DNA from: Corynebacterium genitalium ATCC 33030 | Lineage (GTDB): Bacteria; Actinomycetota; Actinomycetes; Mycobacteriales; Mycobacteriaceae | Assembly (NCBI RefSeq): GCF_000143825.1 | Contig: NZ_CM000961.1 | Coordinates: 248,001 to 312,000 of the forward strand | Reading direction: 5' to 3' | Length of the DNA stretch: 64,000 bases | Shown here: piece by piece, positions 1-9,424 of the stretch | Position numbering within the stretch: position 1 is the first letter of the stretch | Layout of the letters: every line of letters begins with the position of its first letter | Notes under the pieces: generated by a model | The model's input: the letters and a program-made list of their open reading frames with translations, nothing else | What the model was told of the DNA's origin: nothing | The model's database searches: none | Translations under genes and position numbers: made by a program

Positions 1-767
1 CCGTACTGGCGGCGGCCCACCATGCGCTTCGCGTACTGCACCGGAATGCGGCGCTGGCCCTGCTCGATGAACACGATGCCGACCACGAGAAGAATCACAG
101 CCGCGACGACCACTGCGAACACGACCGGTCCGGACTGGCTGTAGATGGACGCACCGTCCGTGGGAAGGCGGGTGGCGATACCGGCGAAGATAAGCAGGGA
201 CATACCGTTGCCCACACCCTTTTCAGTGATGATCTCGCCGAGCCACATGATCAGGATCGCACCGGAGGTCATCACAATGACCATCATGATCAGTGTCCAA
301 ATGGTGCGATCCTCCACCAGCACCGGAACGCCGCTACCCAAGAGCTGCTCACGGTCCGCGAGTGCCACGATGCCGGCAGACTGCAACAGTGCGAGCGCCA
401 CCGTGAGGTAACGCGTGTACTGCGTCATCTTGGTCTGGCCGGCCTGGCCTTCCTTCTTCAGCTCCTCGAAGCGCGGAATGACCACTGTCAGCAGCTGGGT
501 GATGATCGACGCCGTAATGTACGGCATAATGCCGATGGCGAAGATGGATAGCTGCAGCAGCGCGCCCCCCGAGAACAAGCTGATCACGGAGAAGATGTTC
601 GACTCTCCGCTCTCCGTCAGAGCGGAGAGACGCTCCGCGATGATCGCGTAGTCGACTCCCGGGGTGGGGATCTGCGCACCGATGCGGTACAGAACAATCA
701 GCGCAATGGTGATCAGGATCTTCTTGCGTAGATCGGCGTCCTTGAACGCTTGAACAATGGCTGACAC
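1..767 (-). CDS. secY: Preprotein translocase subunit SecY (3' end cut by window edge)
   Basis: SecY forms the protein-conducting channel of the Sec translocon in the cytoplasmic membrane. The visible 255 residues start VSAIVQAFKDADLRKK and cover the N-terminal membrane segments, including the PGVDY and GIMPYI stretches typical of SecY. The C-terminal part lies outside the window. I chose GTG at 767 because AGGAGG stands 6 bases upstream and the first residues match the actinobacterial SecY start. It is separated from rplO by a terminator and a promoter-like site, so it is probably transcribed from its own promoter. Confidence 0.95.
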   Translation of the reverse strand, partial: MSAIVQAFKDADLRKKILITIALIVLYRIGAQIPTPGVDYAIIAERLSALTESGESNIFSVISLFSGGALLQLSIFAIGIMPYITASIITQLLTVVIPRFEELKKEGQAGQTKMTQYTRYLTVALALLQSAGIVALADREQLLGSGVPVLVEDRTIWTLIMMVIVMTSGAILIMWLGEIITEKGVGNGMSLLIFAGIATRLPTDGASIYSQSGPVVFAVVVAAVILLVVGIVFIEQGQRRIPVQYAKRMVGRRQY

Positions 768-870
768 GTGGCCTCCTGGCTCCTCTGGCCGTGGCAGCAC
801 CAGAGAAGATTGCGGACAGTTATGTACGGTTCGCACCCGGCACACACACCGGGGCATATTTGACTTGTTC

Positions 871-879
871 ACCCTAGCA
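871..879 (-). promoter_or_regulatory. Candidate extended -10 element for secY
   Basis: Read on the minus strand the site is TGCTAGGGT, an extended -10 of actinobacterial type, about 104 bases upstream of the secY GTG. A good -35 at 16-18 bases is not obvious. The upstream terminator makes a separate secY promoter likely. Confidence 0.4.
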
Positions 880-1011
880 GGTGCACCGGACAAACCATGA
901 AACGGCAACTAGTACAAGGCCTTTTCCGTGGGCTTCTCACCGCGCCCGTGGCACACCCCTGCCTGCGAACCGAGCGATAAAACCTCGGCGCCACAATGAT
1001 CCCGCGGCGTG

Positions 1012-1055
1012 AAAAATCCCCACGACGGCGGAAATGAATCCGTCATCGCGGGGAT
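1012..1055 (-). terminator. Intrinsic terminator after rplO
   Basis: ATCCCC (1016-1021) pairs with GGGGAT (1050-1055), with inner pairing GACGG/CCGTC. On the minus strand the stem is followed by five T. It lies about 20 bases past the rplO stop and would end the spc transcript before secY. Confidence 0.7.
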
Positions 1056-1076
1056 GGACGTGGAGCTTTCGAGGGG

Positions 1077-1658
1077 TTAGTTCTCCTCGTCAGCCTCGTC
1101 TGCTGCCGGCCTTGTCATGGAGGCCGTGCCCGTCAACGGGTCAGACTCCTTGACGCCCTGAGCGTCAGCGGCATCAGCCGCGGCGTCGGTCTGGACAGCC
1201 GTGGCGCGGGACACTGCCTCGGTGGTGGTGCCACCAGCGGCAGTGATCTTCTCCGACGCGGACTTGGAGAACTTCTCGGCGGTGATGTTCAGCTTGACGC
1301 TGATCTCACCGTCACCGAGCACCTTCACCGGCTGGTTCTTGCGAACCAGGCCAGCGTCAGCAATGTCAGCGGTGGTGATGGTGCCGCCCTCCGGGAAGGC
1401 CTTTGCCAGGTCGGAAACGTTGACAACCTGGTAGATGACCTTGTTCGGGTTCTTGAAGCCCTTCAGCTTCGGCAGGCGCATGTGAAGCGGCATCTGGCCA
1501 CCTTCGAATGCTGCCGACACCTGCTTGCGGGCCTTGGTGCCCTTGGTACCGCGGCCAGCGGTCTTGCCCTTGGACGCCTCACCGCGGCCGACACGGGTCT
1601 TCGCCTTGTTTGCACCCTCAGCCGGGCGCAGATCATGGAGCTTGATTACTTCAGCCAT
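1077..1658 (-). CDS. rplO: 50S ribosomal protein L15 with long C-terminal extension
   Basis: L15 is an assembly protein of the large ribosomal subunit. Residues 1-148 carry the normal fold, with the basic Gly-rich N terminus ([15 protein letters not shown]) and the [16 protein letters not shown] motif. The usual family length is about 148 residues. Here the protein runs to 193: roughly 45 further residues, rich in Ala and Asp/Glu and ending ADEADEEN, form an acidic and probably disordered tail. It is the last gene of the spc cluster before a terminator; rpmD ends two bases before its ATG. Confidence 0.95.
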   Translation of the reverse strand: MAEVIKLHDLRPAEGANKAKTRVGRGEASKGKTAGRGTKGTKARKQVSAAFEGGQMPLHMRLPKLKGFKNPNKVIYQVVNVSDLAKAFPEGGTITTADIADAGLVRKNQPVKVLGDGEISVKLNITAEKFSKSASEKITAAGGTTTEAVSRATAVQTDAAADAADAQGVKESDPLTGTASMTRPAADEADEEN

Positions 1659-1660
1659 GT

Positions 1661-1846
1661 TTACTCCCCTGCTACTTCTTCGACGGTGACCAGGTGGCGC
1701 ACCTTGAGGATCATGCCGCGAGTAGCGTCATTGTCCTTCTTGACCACGGAGTGGCCAATCTTGCGCAGACCCAGAGCCTCAATGTTCTTGCGGGTCGTCG
1801 GCTTCTCACCGACGAGACCGTGGTTCAAAGTGATCTTCAGTGCCAT
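1661..1846 (-). CDS. rpmD: 50S ribosomal protein L30
   Basis: Small large-subunit protein of 61 residues, the normal length for bacterial L30. The sequence begins [29 protein letters not shown], and the [10 protein letters not shown] stretch is the family core (family knowledge). It lies between rpsE and rplO with gaps of 6 and 2 bases, so translation of the three genes is probably coupled. No anomalies. Confidence 0.95.
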   Translation of the reverse strand: MALKITLNHGLVGEKPTTRKNIEALGLRKIGHSVVKKDNDATRGMILKVRHLVTVEEVAGE

Positions 1847-1852
1847 GGTGGG

Positions 1853-2575
1853 TTACGCCTCCTGTCCTGCGCGTGCACGCAGCATACGGGCCGGAGCGAC
1901 CTCCTCGATGGACTTGCCGCGGCGTGCAGCAACTTCCTCGGGGCGGACGAGTTCCTTCAGGCCGGCAACGGTGGCCTGAACCACGTTGAGGGCGTTGTCG
2001 GAACCGAGGGACTTGGCCAGGATGTCCTGGACACCAGCGCACTCGAGCACCGGGCGGGCAGCGCCGCCGGCGATGACACCGGTACCGGGAGCTGCCGGGC
2101 GGAGCATCACGATGCCCGCTGCGGCCTCGCCCTGGACCGGGTGAGGGATGGTGCCGCCGATCATCGGGACGCGGAAGAAGTTCTTGCGAGCCTCTTCAGC
2201 ACCCTTCTGAATTGCGGCCGGAACTTCCTTGGCCTTGCCGTAGCCGACACCGACCATGCCCTGGCCGTCGCCGACGACCACGAGTGCGGTGAAGGACATG
2301 TTGCGGCCACCCTTAACGGTCTTGGCCACACGGTTGATGGTCACGACGCGCTCGATGTACTTGTCGCGCTCGTCGTCGCGGCCACCGCGATCGTTGCGGC
2401 GGTCGTCACGGCGGCCGCGGCCACCGCGGTCGCCTCGGTCATTACGGTCACCGCGGCCGTTACGGTCGCCGCGACCGCGGTTGTCGTTGTTGTCCGTTGC
2501 AGCGTTGTCTGCTGCAGCGTTCTGGTTCTGGTCCTCGGCGGATGCTCCGCCTTCACGCTGTTCACGCTCGGCCAT
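1853..2575 (-). CDS. rpsE: 30S ribosomal protein S5 with Arg/Gly/Asp-rich N-terminal tail
   Basis: S5 belongs to the small-subunit decoding-fidelity region. The conserved core starts near residue 73 ([19 protein letters not shown]) and contains [13 protein letters not shown]. Ahead of it are about 72 residues of low complexity: an acidic/Asn part followed by about ten RGD, RGG and RRDD repeats. S5 is normally near 165-210 aa; this one is 240. The tail is predicted disordered and RNA-binding by composition (inference). ATG 2575 is the only sensible start that keeps the tail, and no internal start with a better ribosome site is evident. Confidence 0.94.
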   Translation of the reverse strand: MAEREQREGGASAEDQNQNAAADNAATDNNDNRGRGDRNGRGDRNDRGDRGGRGRRDDRRNDRGGRDDERDKYIERVVTINRVAKTVKGGRNMSFTALVVVGDGQGMVGVGYGKAKEVPAAIQKGAEEARKNFFRVPMIGGTIPHPVQGEAAAGIVMLRPAAPGTGVIAGGAARPVLECAGVQDILAKSLGSDNALNVVQATVAGLKELVRPEEVAARRGKSIEEVAPARMLRARAGQEA

Positions 2576-2621
2576 TACGCGATCCTTCCGTTGATGTTTG
2601 CGAACTTTGCTGCGGTGATCA

Positions 2622-3026
2622 TTAGAACTTCAAACCACCTTCGCGGGCTGCGTCTGCAAGCGCTGCGACGCGGCCGTGGTACTTGTAACCGGCGCGGTCG
2701 AAAACGACCTCGTCGATGCCAGCTGCCTTGGCACGCTCGGCGATCAGCTCGCCGACCTTCGCTGCCTTGGCCTTCTTGTCGCCCTCAACGCCGCGCACGT
2801 CCTCTTCCATGGAGGAAGCGGAGACCAGGGTGTGGCCTGCCAGGTCGTCGATGACCTGGACGTGCATGTGGCGGGAGCTGCGGTGCACGACGAGACGCGG
2901 GGTCTCCGGGGTGCCACGCAGGGTCTTGCGGATGCGGTTGTGGCGGCGGACGCGTGCTTCGCGGCGGCGGGTAGCAATGTCCCGGCCGACCGGGGTGCGC
3001 TTCTGAGTGTTTGCTTCAGTGCTCAT
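2622..3026 (-). CDS. rplR: 50S ribosomal protein L18
   Basis: 5S-rRNA-binding protein of the central protuberance; 134 residues, normal length. Diagnostic stretches are [12 protein letters not shown] near the N terminus, [18 protein letters not shown] in the middle and [26 protein letters not shown] at the end (shown here only as landmarks of the family). It follows rplF with 3 bases between stop and start and precedes rpsE by 46 bases. Confidence 0.95.
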   Translation of the reverse strand: MSTEANTQKRTPVGRDIATRRREARVRRHNRIRKTLRGTPETPRLVVHRSSRHMHVQVIDDLAGHTLVSASSMEEDVRGVEGDKKAKAAKVGELIAERAKAAGIDEVVFDRAGYKYHGRVAALADAAREGGLKF

Positions 3027-3029
3027 TGT

Positions 3030-3566
3030 TTACTTACCCGTCTTTCCGACCTTGCGGCGAATCTGCTCACCCTCGTAGCGGATGCCCTTACCCTTGTACG
3101 GGTCATCCTTACGGAGGCGGCGGATGTTCGCGGCAATCTGGCCAACCTGCTGCTTGTTGATGCCTTCGATAGAGAACTTGGTGTTGCCGTCGACAGCGAA
3201 GGTGACGCCTTCCGGCGCCTGAATCAGAATCGGGTGCGAGTAGCCGAGGGAGAACTCAAGGTCCTTGCCCTTCTGCTGCACGCGGTAACCGACGCCGAAG
3301 ATCTCCATGTTGATCTTGTAACCCTCGGTCACGCCGACAACGCAGTTGTTGATCAGCGAGCGGGACAGACCGTGGAGGGAGCGGTTGGTGCGGTGGTCGT
3401 CCGGACGGGAGACCACGATCTGGTTGTCTTCAACAGCAGCGGTGATCGGCTCCGGAACGTCCACGGACAGGGTGCCCTTCGGGCCCTTGACCTCGACGTG
3501 CTGGCCGTCGATCTTGGTTTCGACGCCGCCGGGAATAGCGATGGGTGCGTTACCTACACGAGACAT
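3030..3566 (-). CDS. rplF: 50S ribosomal protein L6
   Basis: Large-subunit protein near the factor-binding site; 178 residues, the normal length. It begins [16 protein letters not shown] and ends with the conserved [13 protein letters not shown] block and a basic tail (KTGK). It lies 17 bases after rpsH in the usual S8-L6-L18-S5 order. Confidence 0.96.
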   Translation of the reverse strand: MSRVGNAPIAIPGGVETKIDGQHVEVKGPKGTLSVDVPEPITAAVEDNQIVVSRPDDHRTNRSLHGLSRSLINNCVVGVTEGYKINMEIFGVGYRVQQKGKDLEFSLGYSHPILIQAPEGVTFAVDGNTKFSIEGINKQQVGQIAANIRRLRKDDPYKGKGIRYEGEQIRRKVGKTGK

Positions 3567-3583
3567 GTTTTAACAAACCTCCC

Positions 3584-3982
3584 TTACCAGACGTAGGCGA
3601 GGACTTCCCCACCTACACCCTTCTCCTGGGCCTGGCGGTCCGTCAGCAGACCCTGGGACGTGGAGATGATGGCCACGCCCAGGCCGCCGAGAACCTGCGG
3701 CAGGTCGCCGGACTTCGCGTAGACGCGCAGACCAGGCTTGGACACACGGCGCAGGCCAGCGATGGAAGACTCGCGGGACGGGCCGTACTTCAGGTCGAGG
3801 GACAGGGTCTTGCCGACCTTTTCTTCCTCAACCGTGTAGTCAGCGATGTAGCCCTCCTGCTTGAGGATCTCCGCGATGTTGACCTTCAACTTCGAGGAGG
3901 GCATGGACACGGTCTCGTGGTGCGCGTTGTTAGCGTTGCGCACGCGAGACAGCATGTCCGCAATAGGATCTGTCATGGTCAT
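3584..3982 (-). CDS. rpsH: 30S ribosomal protein S8
   Basis: 16S-rRNA-binding assembly protein of the small subunit, 132 residues. It starts [17 protein letters not shown], the family signature. The frame is open further upstream, but ATG 3982 has a GAAAGG ribosome site 10 bases ahead and matches the family N terminus. It is the first gene of this ribosomal block. The usual upstream neighbour rplE lies over 7 kb away, beyond the accessory block, and no rpsN is present between them. Confidence 0.95.
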   Translation of the reverse strand: MTMTDPIADMLSRVRNANNAHHETVSMPSSKLKVNIAEILKQEGYIADYTVEEEKVGKTLSLDLKYGPSRESSIAGLRRVSKPGLRVYAKSGDLPQVLGGLGVAIISTSQGLLTDRQAQEKGVGGEVLAYVW

Positions 3983-4483
3983 AGTTGACCGTTTACCTTT
4001 CTCGTTGCGGTTCCCGTGACCCACCTGCGTTATCCGCGTGTTTTGTCGGGGGCTACTACAGCTACTTGGGGGCGCTCCTTGCCGCTTAGTAACGGAAGGT
4101 GCTCGCCGCCACCCTTCATACGGTCCGCATTATGGCGGGGGGCCTGCAACAATGTCGGATTGTCACGTTCAAAAACGGCTCTGAGGCGCATTCGTGCTTC
4201 GCGCTCAGGTCCGTCGGTCAACCATACAGGTCAGCGCCTGAAAAGCACAAATCGCTTATTCGATGAGGATGGGCTGGCGCGCTACGCCGAGGAGTACCGC
4301 GGCCTTCTTTCTCGGGGCATCAAGCCGTTGGTCACTCTCCACCACTTCGGCCAGCCACTGTGGCCTGCATTATCGGAGCAGTCCTGGCGCTCACCATTCG
4401 CTCCTCCCGCTAACCGGCCGCGGCCGTGATGAGTTAGCTTTCCCACACAGCACGCCGGAGCTGGGAAGACTAGGCTCGGAAAT
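3983..4483. other. Intergenic region upstream of rpsH and the AhpD-like gene
   Basis: About 500 bases without an intact gene. It must hold the rpsH promoter (minus strand) and the promoter of the 4484 gene (plus strand), but I found no clear -35/-10 pair. The only coding trace is the glycoside-hydrolase remnant at 4259-4363. Confidence 0.6.
4259..4363 (+). pseudogene. Remnant of a family-1 glycoside hydrolase (beta-glucosidase type)
   Basis: Translation gives FDEDGLARYAEEYRGLL followed by SRGIKPLVTLHHFGQPLW. This matches the GH1 pattern F-x-E-x-L-x-x-Y ... L-x-x-x-GI-x-P-x-VTLHHF-x-x-P-W, which lines the substrate pocket of beta-glucosidases. Only about 35 residues are recognisable. The catalytic Glu motifs (NEP and ENG) and the rest of the roughly 450-residue protein are absent on either side, so this is a short relic and not a gene. 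Confidence 0.7.
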
Positions 4484-4969
4484 ATGACCGAGCCATCCGA
4501 GACACCTAGGAAGCAACTCAGGGGCGACGCGATGCGCTCGCTGCTGCCCATGGTGAAATACACCTCGCAAAATGTGCCGGAAGACTACCGCCACCTCGTC
4601 TCATTGCGTGCCTCGGTCTTGAATGATTGCCGCGCGTGCATCGCCACCCACCGCCGCGACGCACGCAAAGACGGCTGGTCCGAGGAGGGCATCCTCAAAG
4701 CAGAGCGGTGGACCAACAACAGCGATGCGTTCAGTGAGGACGAGCAACTGGTCCTTTCGCTTACCGACGCGATAACCCACATCGACGGCGACGAATCGGT
4801 TCCGGATGACCTGTGGGATGCTGCCGTCGAAAAGCTCGGCGAAGAAGAGACACTAAACCTGCTGGTCAGCATTGTGGCCATCAACTCTTTCAACCGAGTC
4901 AGCATCGCTACCCGCACAGATCCGAAACGGATCGAAGGAACCACTGAGTTTGACCTGTCCCGTGACTAA
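4484..4969 (+). CDS. AhpD-like / carboxymuconolactone decarboxylase family protein
   Basis: 161-residue cytosolic protein. Residues 43-55 read [13 protein letters not shown] with the CxxC pair, followed by ATHRRDA; this is the redox-active motif of AhpD-type alkylhydroperoxidase cores. It probably acts as a thiol-dependent peroxidase or reductase, but the exact substrate cannot be read from sequence. It lies 19 bases upstream of ldh on the same strand and may be cotranscribed with it. Carboxymuconolactone decarboxylases proper lack the CxxC, so the AhpD-like assignment is preferred. Confidence 0.85.
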   Translation: MTEPSETPRKQLRGDAMRSLLPMVKYTSQNVPEDYRHLVSLRASVLNDCRACIATHRRDARKDGWSEEGILKAERWTNNSDAFSEDEQLVLSLTDAITHIDGDESVPDDLWDAAVEKLGEEETLNLLVSIVAINSFNRVSIATRTDPKRIEGTTEFDLSRD

Positions 4970-4988
4970 CCACCCCGAAGGAGCACCC

Positions 4989-5987
4989 ATGACCCACCCG
5001 CACGAAAACCGCGAGATCACCAACAGCCCGACTGCCGGAAACAAAGTCGTCCTCATCGGCGCCGGTGACGTCGGCATCGCCTACGCATACGCGCTGGTCA
5101 ACCAGGGCCTGTGCGACCACCTGGCCATTATCGACCTCAACGAGGAAAAGACGTGGGGCCACGTCCAGGACCTCAACCACGCCGTTCCGTGGTCCGGACA
5201 CAACACCCGCGTGACCGTGGGCACCTACGAGGACTGCCGCGACGCTGCGCTCGTGGTCAACTGCGCCGGTGTCGCTCAGCGCGACGGTGAAACCCGCCTC
5301 GACCTTGTGGCACGCAACCTGAAGATTTTCGAATCCATCGTCGGCGAGGTCATGAAGCATGGCTTCAACGGCATCTTCCTCGTGGCTACCAACCCTGTCG
5401 ATGTTCTGGCCTACGCCACCTGGAAGTTCTCCGGCCTGCCGTCGCGCCAGGTGATCGGCTCCGGCACCATCCTGGACACCGCCCGTTACCGTCACTCTCT
5501 CGGCGAGTACTTCGGGATTTCCTCCAACTCCGTCCACGCCTACGTCATCGGCGAGCACGGCGACACCGAACTGCCCGTCATCTCCGCTGGCTCCGCGGCA
5601 GGTGTCTCCCTGCGCGAGCGCCTGCGCCGCCTGGCTGAGGAAGACGACAACGCCTCCAACGAGATGGACACCATCTTCGAGGAGACTCGCGACGCCGCCT
5701 ACAACATCATCCGCGCCAAGGGTTCCACCAGCTTCGGTATCGGTGGCGGCCTCGCCCGCATCACCAAGGCGGTCTTCCACAACGAGGACGTAGTTCTGCC
5801 GGTCAGCGCCCTGCTCGAAGGTGAGTACGGTGAGAACGACATCTACATTGGCACCCCCGCCGTGATCAACCGCACCGGCATCCGCGATGTTGTCGAACTG
5901 CATCTCGACGAGACCGAAACGCAGCAGTTCCAGCACTCCGCTAACACTCTGCGCGACGTCATGAACAGCTCCGGGCTGACCTCGTAA
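4989..5987 (+). CDS. ldh: L-lactate dehydrogenase
   Basis: NAD-dependent reduction of pyruvate to L-lactate in the cytosol; 332 residues. The nucleotide-binding start is [18 protein letters not shown]. The substrate loop [15 protein letters not shown] carries the Gln and Arg that select pyruvate over malate. The catalytic His is in [10 protein letters not shown] and the substrate Arg in [13 protein letters not shown]. An in-frame upstream extension to 4872 exists but runs through the neighbouring gene. ATG 4989 has GAAGGAG 6 bases ahead and gives a normal N terminus. Confidence 0.95.
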   Translation: MTHPHENREITNSPTAGNKVVLIGAGDVGIAYAYALVNQGLCDHLAIIDLNEEKTWGHVQDLNHAVPWSGHNTRVTVGTYEDCRDAALVVNCAGVAQRDGETRLDLVARNLKIFESIVGEVMKHGFNGIFLVATNPVDVLAYATWKFSGLPSRQVIGSGTILDTARYRHSLGEYFGISSNSVHAYVIGEHGDTELPVISAGSAAGVSLRERLRRLAEEDDNASNEMDTIFEETRDAAYNIIRAKGSTSFGIGGGLARITKAVFHNEDVVLPVSALLEGEYGENDIYIGTPAVINRTGIRDVVELHLDETETQQFQHSANTLRDVMNSSGLTS

Positions 5988-6000
5988 GCGTTTTCCCCGC

Positions 6001-6480
6001 ATGAGCGAACCCGCACGCACCTTCGATGTGGTCGTTGAGCTGTTCAGCTATGTTTTCATGGTGATCGGCAACCTCCACATCGAAGAGGACGCGGAGCTGG
6101 ATTTTTCCCGCTATCCAACGGTGGGATTCTGCCCCGGATCAATCTGCATTGGTGGGCCGTCCCCCGAAGACAGTGAGACGATCAAAGCCACCTTCACCAT
6201 CGCTGACAGCTATAGCGAATGGGATGATGCTTTTGTCACTCACACCATCCACGTCGACGAAGAGGGCATCACGATTGTCGATGCGGTGGAAACGTCCATC
6301 GATGGGCCCCAAGACCACGTGGATTACAGCTACCGTCTGCCCTGGACAGGCTGGACAACGCTGCAGTTTCGCGCCCCGGACGGGTTCTACACCTACGAAG
6401 AGAACCTTAAAACACCGCGTTCACCTGAGGTCCTCGTCACTCCTGCGCCGGACCACAAGCCTTCCGTCGTGAAGCTATAA
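6001..6480 (+). CDS. Hypothetical protein, 159 aa
   Basis: I do not recognise a family. The protein is acidic, has no signal peptide, and its only hydrophobic stretch is VVVELFSYVFMVIGNLHI near residues 10-27. The middle, IHVDEEGITIVDAVETS, is predicted beta-rich. It starts 13 bases after the ldh stop and 33 bases before the next unknown gene, so ldh and these two genes could share a transcript. No clear ribosome site (TTTTCCCC precedes ATG), so coupling to ldh is possible. Confidence 0.6.
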   Translation: MSEPARTFDVVVELFSYVFMVIGNLHIEEDAELDFSRYPTVGFCPGSICIGGPSPEDSETIKATFTIADSYSEWDDAFVTHTIHVDEEGITIVDAVETSIDGPQDHVDYSYRLPWTGWTTLQFRAPDGFYTYEENLKTPRSPEVLVTPAPDHKPSVVKL

Positions 6481-6513
6481 GCGGGCGACAGCCAAACCGA
6501 AACGAGACGAGAC

Positions 6514-7206
6514 ATGGGAAACACCGACCTGATCATCCACAAGCCCAACGCGCCCCTGGCCATGCCTAACCAAGAGATGATCGAGGCTGTTGCGGCCGCG
6601 TCCGACGGGCCACTTGTCGCAGACAAACAATTGGAACAGCTGCGCGATCAAGTCCTGGAGCAGAACCGTGACCTGATTGACCACGGACGCCTCTACCCAG
6701 ATGGCACCGAACTTCGAGGCGACCGCTGCCTTGTTGTGGACGTCCACGACGTGGTGGTCAGCTTGGTGGCCCACCGCCTGTCGCAGATCGCCGCGGACAT
6801 GGGGTTGGTCGTCGTCTTCGAATTAGGCGACCTTGTGTTGGCCTACGGCGACGACACTCCAGACATGTTCATCCGCACATACAACTGGGACATTGCCTGG
6901 GCTTCTCCTCGTGCATTGTCTCAGTGGTTGACCAGCGTGACCAATGAAATGATCTACTTCCACGACCATGGGCGCGAGGACGTGGACTTCCTCATCGTCG
7001 GAGAAACGCATGACGGGGATCGGTACATCCAGACCATGTACCAGCCCGCCGAGGGGGCGTACCTAGTGGAAGTCCGCGACGGTGGCCCCGACGCCCACTA
7101 CCGGGCAATGATCGTCAGCTACGACGAGACCCTTGCAGCCTTCGAGACGTGGATGGCCACGCGCGAACGCCTACCGCAGGTTGACTGGACACTTATCGAC
7201 ATGTAG
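6514..7206 (+). CDS. Hypothetical protein, 230 aa
   Basis: Unrecognised acidic cytosolic protein with no signal peptide or membrane segment. It contains repeated aromatic/acidic blocks (FIRTYNWDIAW, EMIYFHDHGREDVDFLIVGE) and ends with a probable helix (ETLAAFETWMATRERLP). The overall character, acidic and single-domain next to another acidic unknown, resembles immunity-type or SMI1-like proteins, but no defining motif is seen and no toxin lies nearby. GACGAGA precedes ATG 6514. Confidence 0.65.
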   Translation: MGNTDLIIHKPNAPLAMPNQEMIEAVAAASDGPLVADKQLEQLRDQVLEQNRDLIDHGRLYPDGTELRGDRCLVVDVHDVVVSLVAHRLSQIAADMGLVVVFELGDLVLAYGDDTPDMFIRTYNWDIAWASPRALSQWLTSVTNEMIYFHDHGREDVDFLIVGETHDGDRYIQTMYQPAEGAYLVEVRDGGPDAHYRAMIVSYDETLAAFETWMATRERLPQVDWTLIDM

Positions 7207-7290
7207 CCGGAAGCATCGTGCTCACGCGTCTGTGTGGCGAACTTCCTTGCCGTCGGGCGGGGTCGGTGACCTGCTGATCCCTCGCTGAGG

Positions 7291-8694
7291 TCAGACTCCC
7301 CCGCCCCGGAGTTGCGCGCTCGGCCCGTTGCGGAGCGGTCCGATCGTGGGGATGGCCAAGATGAGGAACAGCAATAACCACGCCCCGAGCATGCCAAGCG
7401 ACATCATCTTAAACGGCCACTCGACAACCGGTGGTCCATTGAGAGCAGTCGCGGTTGCGAAGGCACAGACCACGCCACCCACAACCACTGGGACGGCTGC
7501 GACCAATGTCGCTGCAAGCGACATTGCGAAACTCTCCGCCCCGATCAGCGCGATCACCTGCCGCGGAGACATTCCGGCAGATTGTAGGAGAGCAACTTCA
7601 TGCCCGCGTCCGCGCGCGGACAGTGCGACAACGGCGGCGCTGGTAGCGAACATCGACACAATCACAACGGCGATAATGATCCAAGTATCGGTCATGTTGG
7701 TTTCCGCCCCCGGTTCGAGAATCTGGACGACTGCTCCAACCGAACCCAATGCGCACAACAGCAGCCCGACGCCGCCAAGACCTGCAGCCAACGGCGCGAT
7801 TGTGGTCACGTTCATGCGCGACCGTGCTGCTGCTGCACGGGTACCCAGTGCCGAAACGACCAGGTCAGTAACATCAAAAACTTTGTGCAGAACTCGAAAG
7901 AGGAATCCCACTATCTCTGGGCACATCAGGTAAACGCCGATCAAGGCGCTGGCACCTGCGTTGAAGGCGAGGTTGATGATTGGGGCTAGCCCCGCAGAAG
8001 CGAGCTGCTGGTCCAGTTTCGAGGCCGCGACGAGCGCCACAGCAATCAGGAGAAAGAAAGAACCGCTGACGATCCGCAGCACCGACGATGTGGATTTGTG
8101 GTCCGGTTGCTGAACCGTACGCAAAGCGACACCGGGTTGGATGCGGGATGCCCGGTACGCAGGCACCACACCACCCACGATGGCCGTAGCGACACTGATG
8201 ATGACGACCACGAGCGGAGCCCACAGCGCGACAGTGAACCGCGGCATGTCTACGGCTGGGGACACCGCGCCATCGAATGCAGGGAGTGCCCAGAAACTTA
8301 GAAGAGTCGAGGCGATCGCCCCCATCATGGCTCCGCAGAAACTCACGATCAGCAAAATGTACAGCGTGGACAGAAACACTGCGCGCGGTGATGCCCCAAG
8401 CAAAAGCCACAGCGCGTGGGTATGCCGGGAAGCGTGAACGCTTGCTTTCCCCACAACTGTCAGAGCCACCCACGACACCAACGCGATCACGACGTAAATG
8501 GTGATGGAAAGGATTTGATACTCGGCTAGTGGGGCGCCTGCGGCAGCCACCGCGTCACGGAACTGCGGAGTCATGGTCCAGGCGTACTGGTGCACGCACA
8601 GCCCAATCATCGTGGAGATCACGCCGACCACGGCCATGGCTGGCGTCCATTCACGCCATCCGTCGGCGAACATCTTCAGAACATAGCGCTGCAT
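7291..8694 (-). CDS. ABC transporter permease, FtsX/MacB type
   Basis: Integral membrane protein of 467 residues with about eight hydrophobic segments and a C-terminal FtsX domain (RGHEVALLQSAGMSPRQVIALIG is the characteristic cytosolic loop). With the ATPase upstream it forms an export or mechanotransmission complex of the MacB/LolCD superfamily. The open frame extends to 8787 inside the ATPase gene. ATG 8694 directly after the ATPase stop (8699-8701), with GGGGAG ahead, is the coupled start. The substrate is unknown; peptide or lipid export is typical of the family. Confidence 0.88.
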   Translation of the reverse strand: MQRYVLKMFADGWREWTPAMAVVGVISTMIGLCVHQYAWTMTPQFRDAVAAAGAPLAEYQILSITIYVVIALVSWVALTVVGKASVHASRHTHALWLLLGASPRAVFLSTLYILLIVSFCGAMMGAIASTLLSFWALPAFDGAVSPAVDMPRFTVALWAPLVVVIISVATAIVGGVVPAYRASRIQPGVALRTVQQPDHKSTSSVLRIVSGSFFLLIAVALVAASKLDQQLASAGLAPIINLAFNAGASALIGVYLMCPEIVGFLFRVLHKVFDVTDLVVSALGTRAAAARSRMNVTTIAPLAAGLGGVGLLLCALGSVGAVVQILEPGAETNMTDTWIIIAVVIVSMFATSAAVVALSARGRGHEVALLQSAGMSPRQVIALIGAESFAMSLAATLVAAVPVVVGGVVCAFATATALNGPPVVEWPFKMMSLGMLGAWLLLFLILAIPTIGPLRNGPSAQLRGGGV

Positions 8695-8698
8695 CTGG

Positions 8699-9424
8699 TT
8701 ACTCCCCGAGGCTCGAGATGATAGCCAGTAGCTCCTGGCTGGTCGTCCTCCCAACTGCGCCAGCCACCTGACCGTCGTGCATGACAATGACGTTGTCTGC
8801 CATTGCCGCAGCCTCCAGATCGTGGGTGACCATGACGATCATCTGCCCCTCGTCCGCCATGCGTCGGAGGGTGTTCAGCACGATTCCAGTGCTCTGCGAA
8901 TCCAACGCGCCTGTCGGCTCGTCAGCGAAGACGATGTCTGGCCGTCGCGCTAGCGCCCGGCACAGCGCGGTCCTTTGTTGCTCGCCGCCGGACAATGTCC
9001 GGGCCGGCGCGTCGCGCCGCGCGCCTAGATGGAATGCCTCTATCAAGCCGTTGACTACGCGGCGGGGAACGTTCTCCCGGTTCAGGCGAAAAGGAAGCGT
9101 GATGTTCTCTTCAACGGAGAGAAAGGGAACGAGATTGTACTGCTGGAAGACGAACCCGATGCTCGTACGCAGCATCCGGGCCCGGTCGCTCGCGGACTGG
9201 CGGTAAATGTCCTGCCCGTTAATACTGACAAAGCCTGACGATGGTTCGTCGAGACCACTCAAACACATGAGCAACGACGATTTTCCGGATCCAGAGTGCC
9301 CAACTATCGCGGTGAGGCCGCCACCGTGCAGTTCAAGATTGCATCCGCGCAGTATTTCAGTAGTTGTCGGCCCCGATTGAACATCTCGTCGAACGTCGCT
9401 GGCGGTGAGTGTCGCGGTCATCAA
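8699..9424 (-). CDS. ABC transporter ATP-binding protein, LolD/MacB type
   Basis: Nucleotide-binding subunit of 241 residues. Walker A GHSGSGKSS, Q-loop FVFQQYNLVP, signature LSGGEQQR, Walker B DIVFADEPTG and H-loop VTHD are all present, so it should be active. The DEPTGALDS sequence is typical of the MacB/LolD branch. The two adjacent Met codons (9424 and 9421) are both possible starts. It is followed directly by its permease, and the pair forms a two-gene unit; no linked two-component system is visible. Confidence 0.92.
   Translation of the reverse strand: MMTATLTASDVRRDVQSGPTTTEILRGCNLELHGGGLTAIVGHSGSGKSSLLMCLSGLDEPSSGFVSINGQDIYRQSASDRARMLRTSIGFVFQQYNLVPFLSVEENITLPFRLNRENVPRRVVNGLIEAFHLGARRDAPARTLSGGEQQRTALCRALARRPDIVFADEPTGALDSQSTGIVLNTLRRMADEGQMIVMVTHDLEAAAMADNVIVMHDGQVAGAVGRTTSQELLAIISSLGE

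Larger units (their letters stand above)
768..1076. other. Intergenic region between rplO and secY
   Basis: No gene is visible in these 309 bases. They hold the terminator at 1012-1055 and, closer to secY, a promoter-like site (extended -10 TGCTAGGGT, 871-879 on the minus strand). Most of the remainder would be the secY 5' untranslated region. Confidence 0.6.

Noticed and set aside
4908-6020. A 370-codon minus-strand open frame
   Set aside because: Antisense to ldh; ldh carries all catalytic motifs, the antisense frame none.
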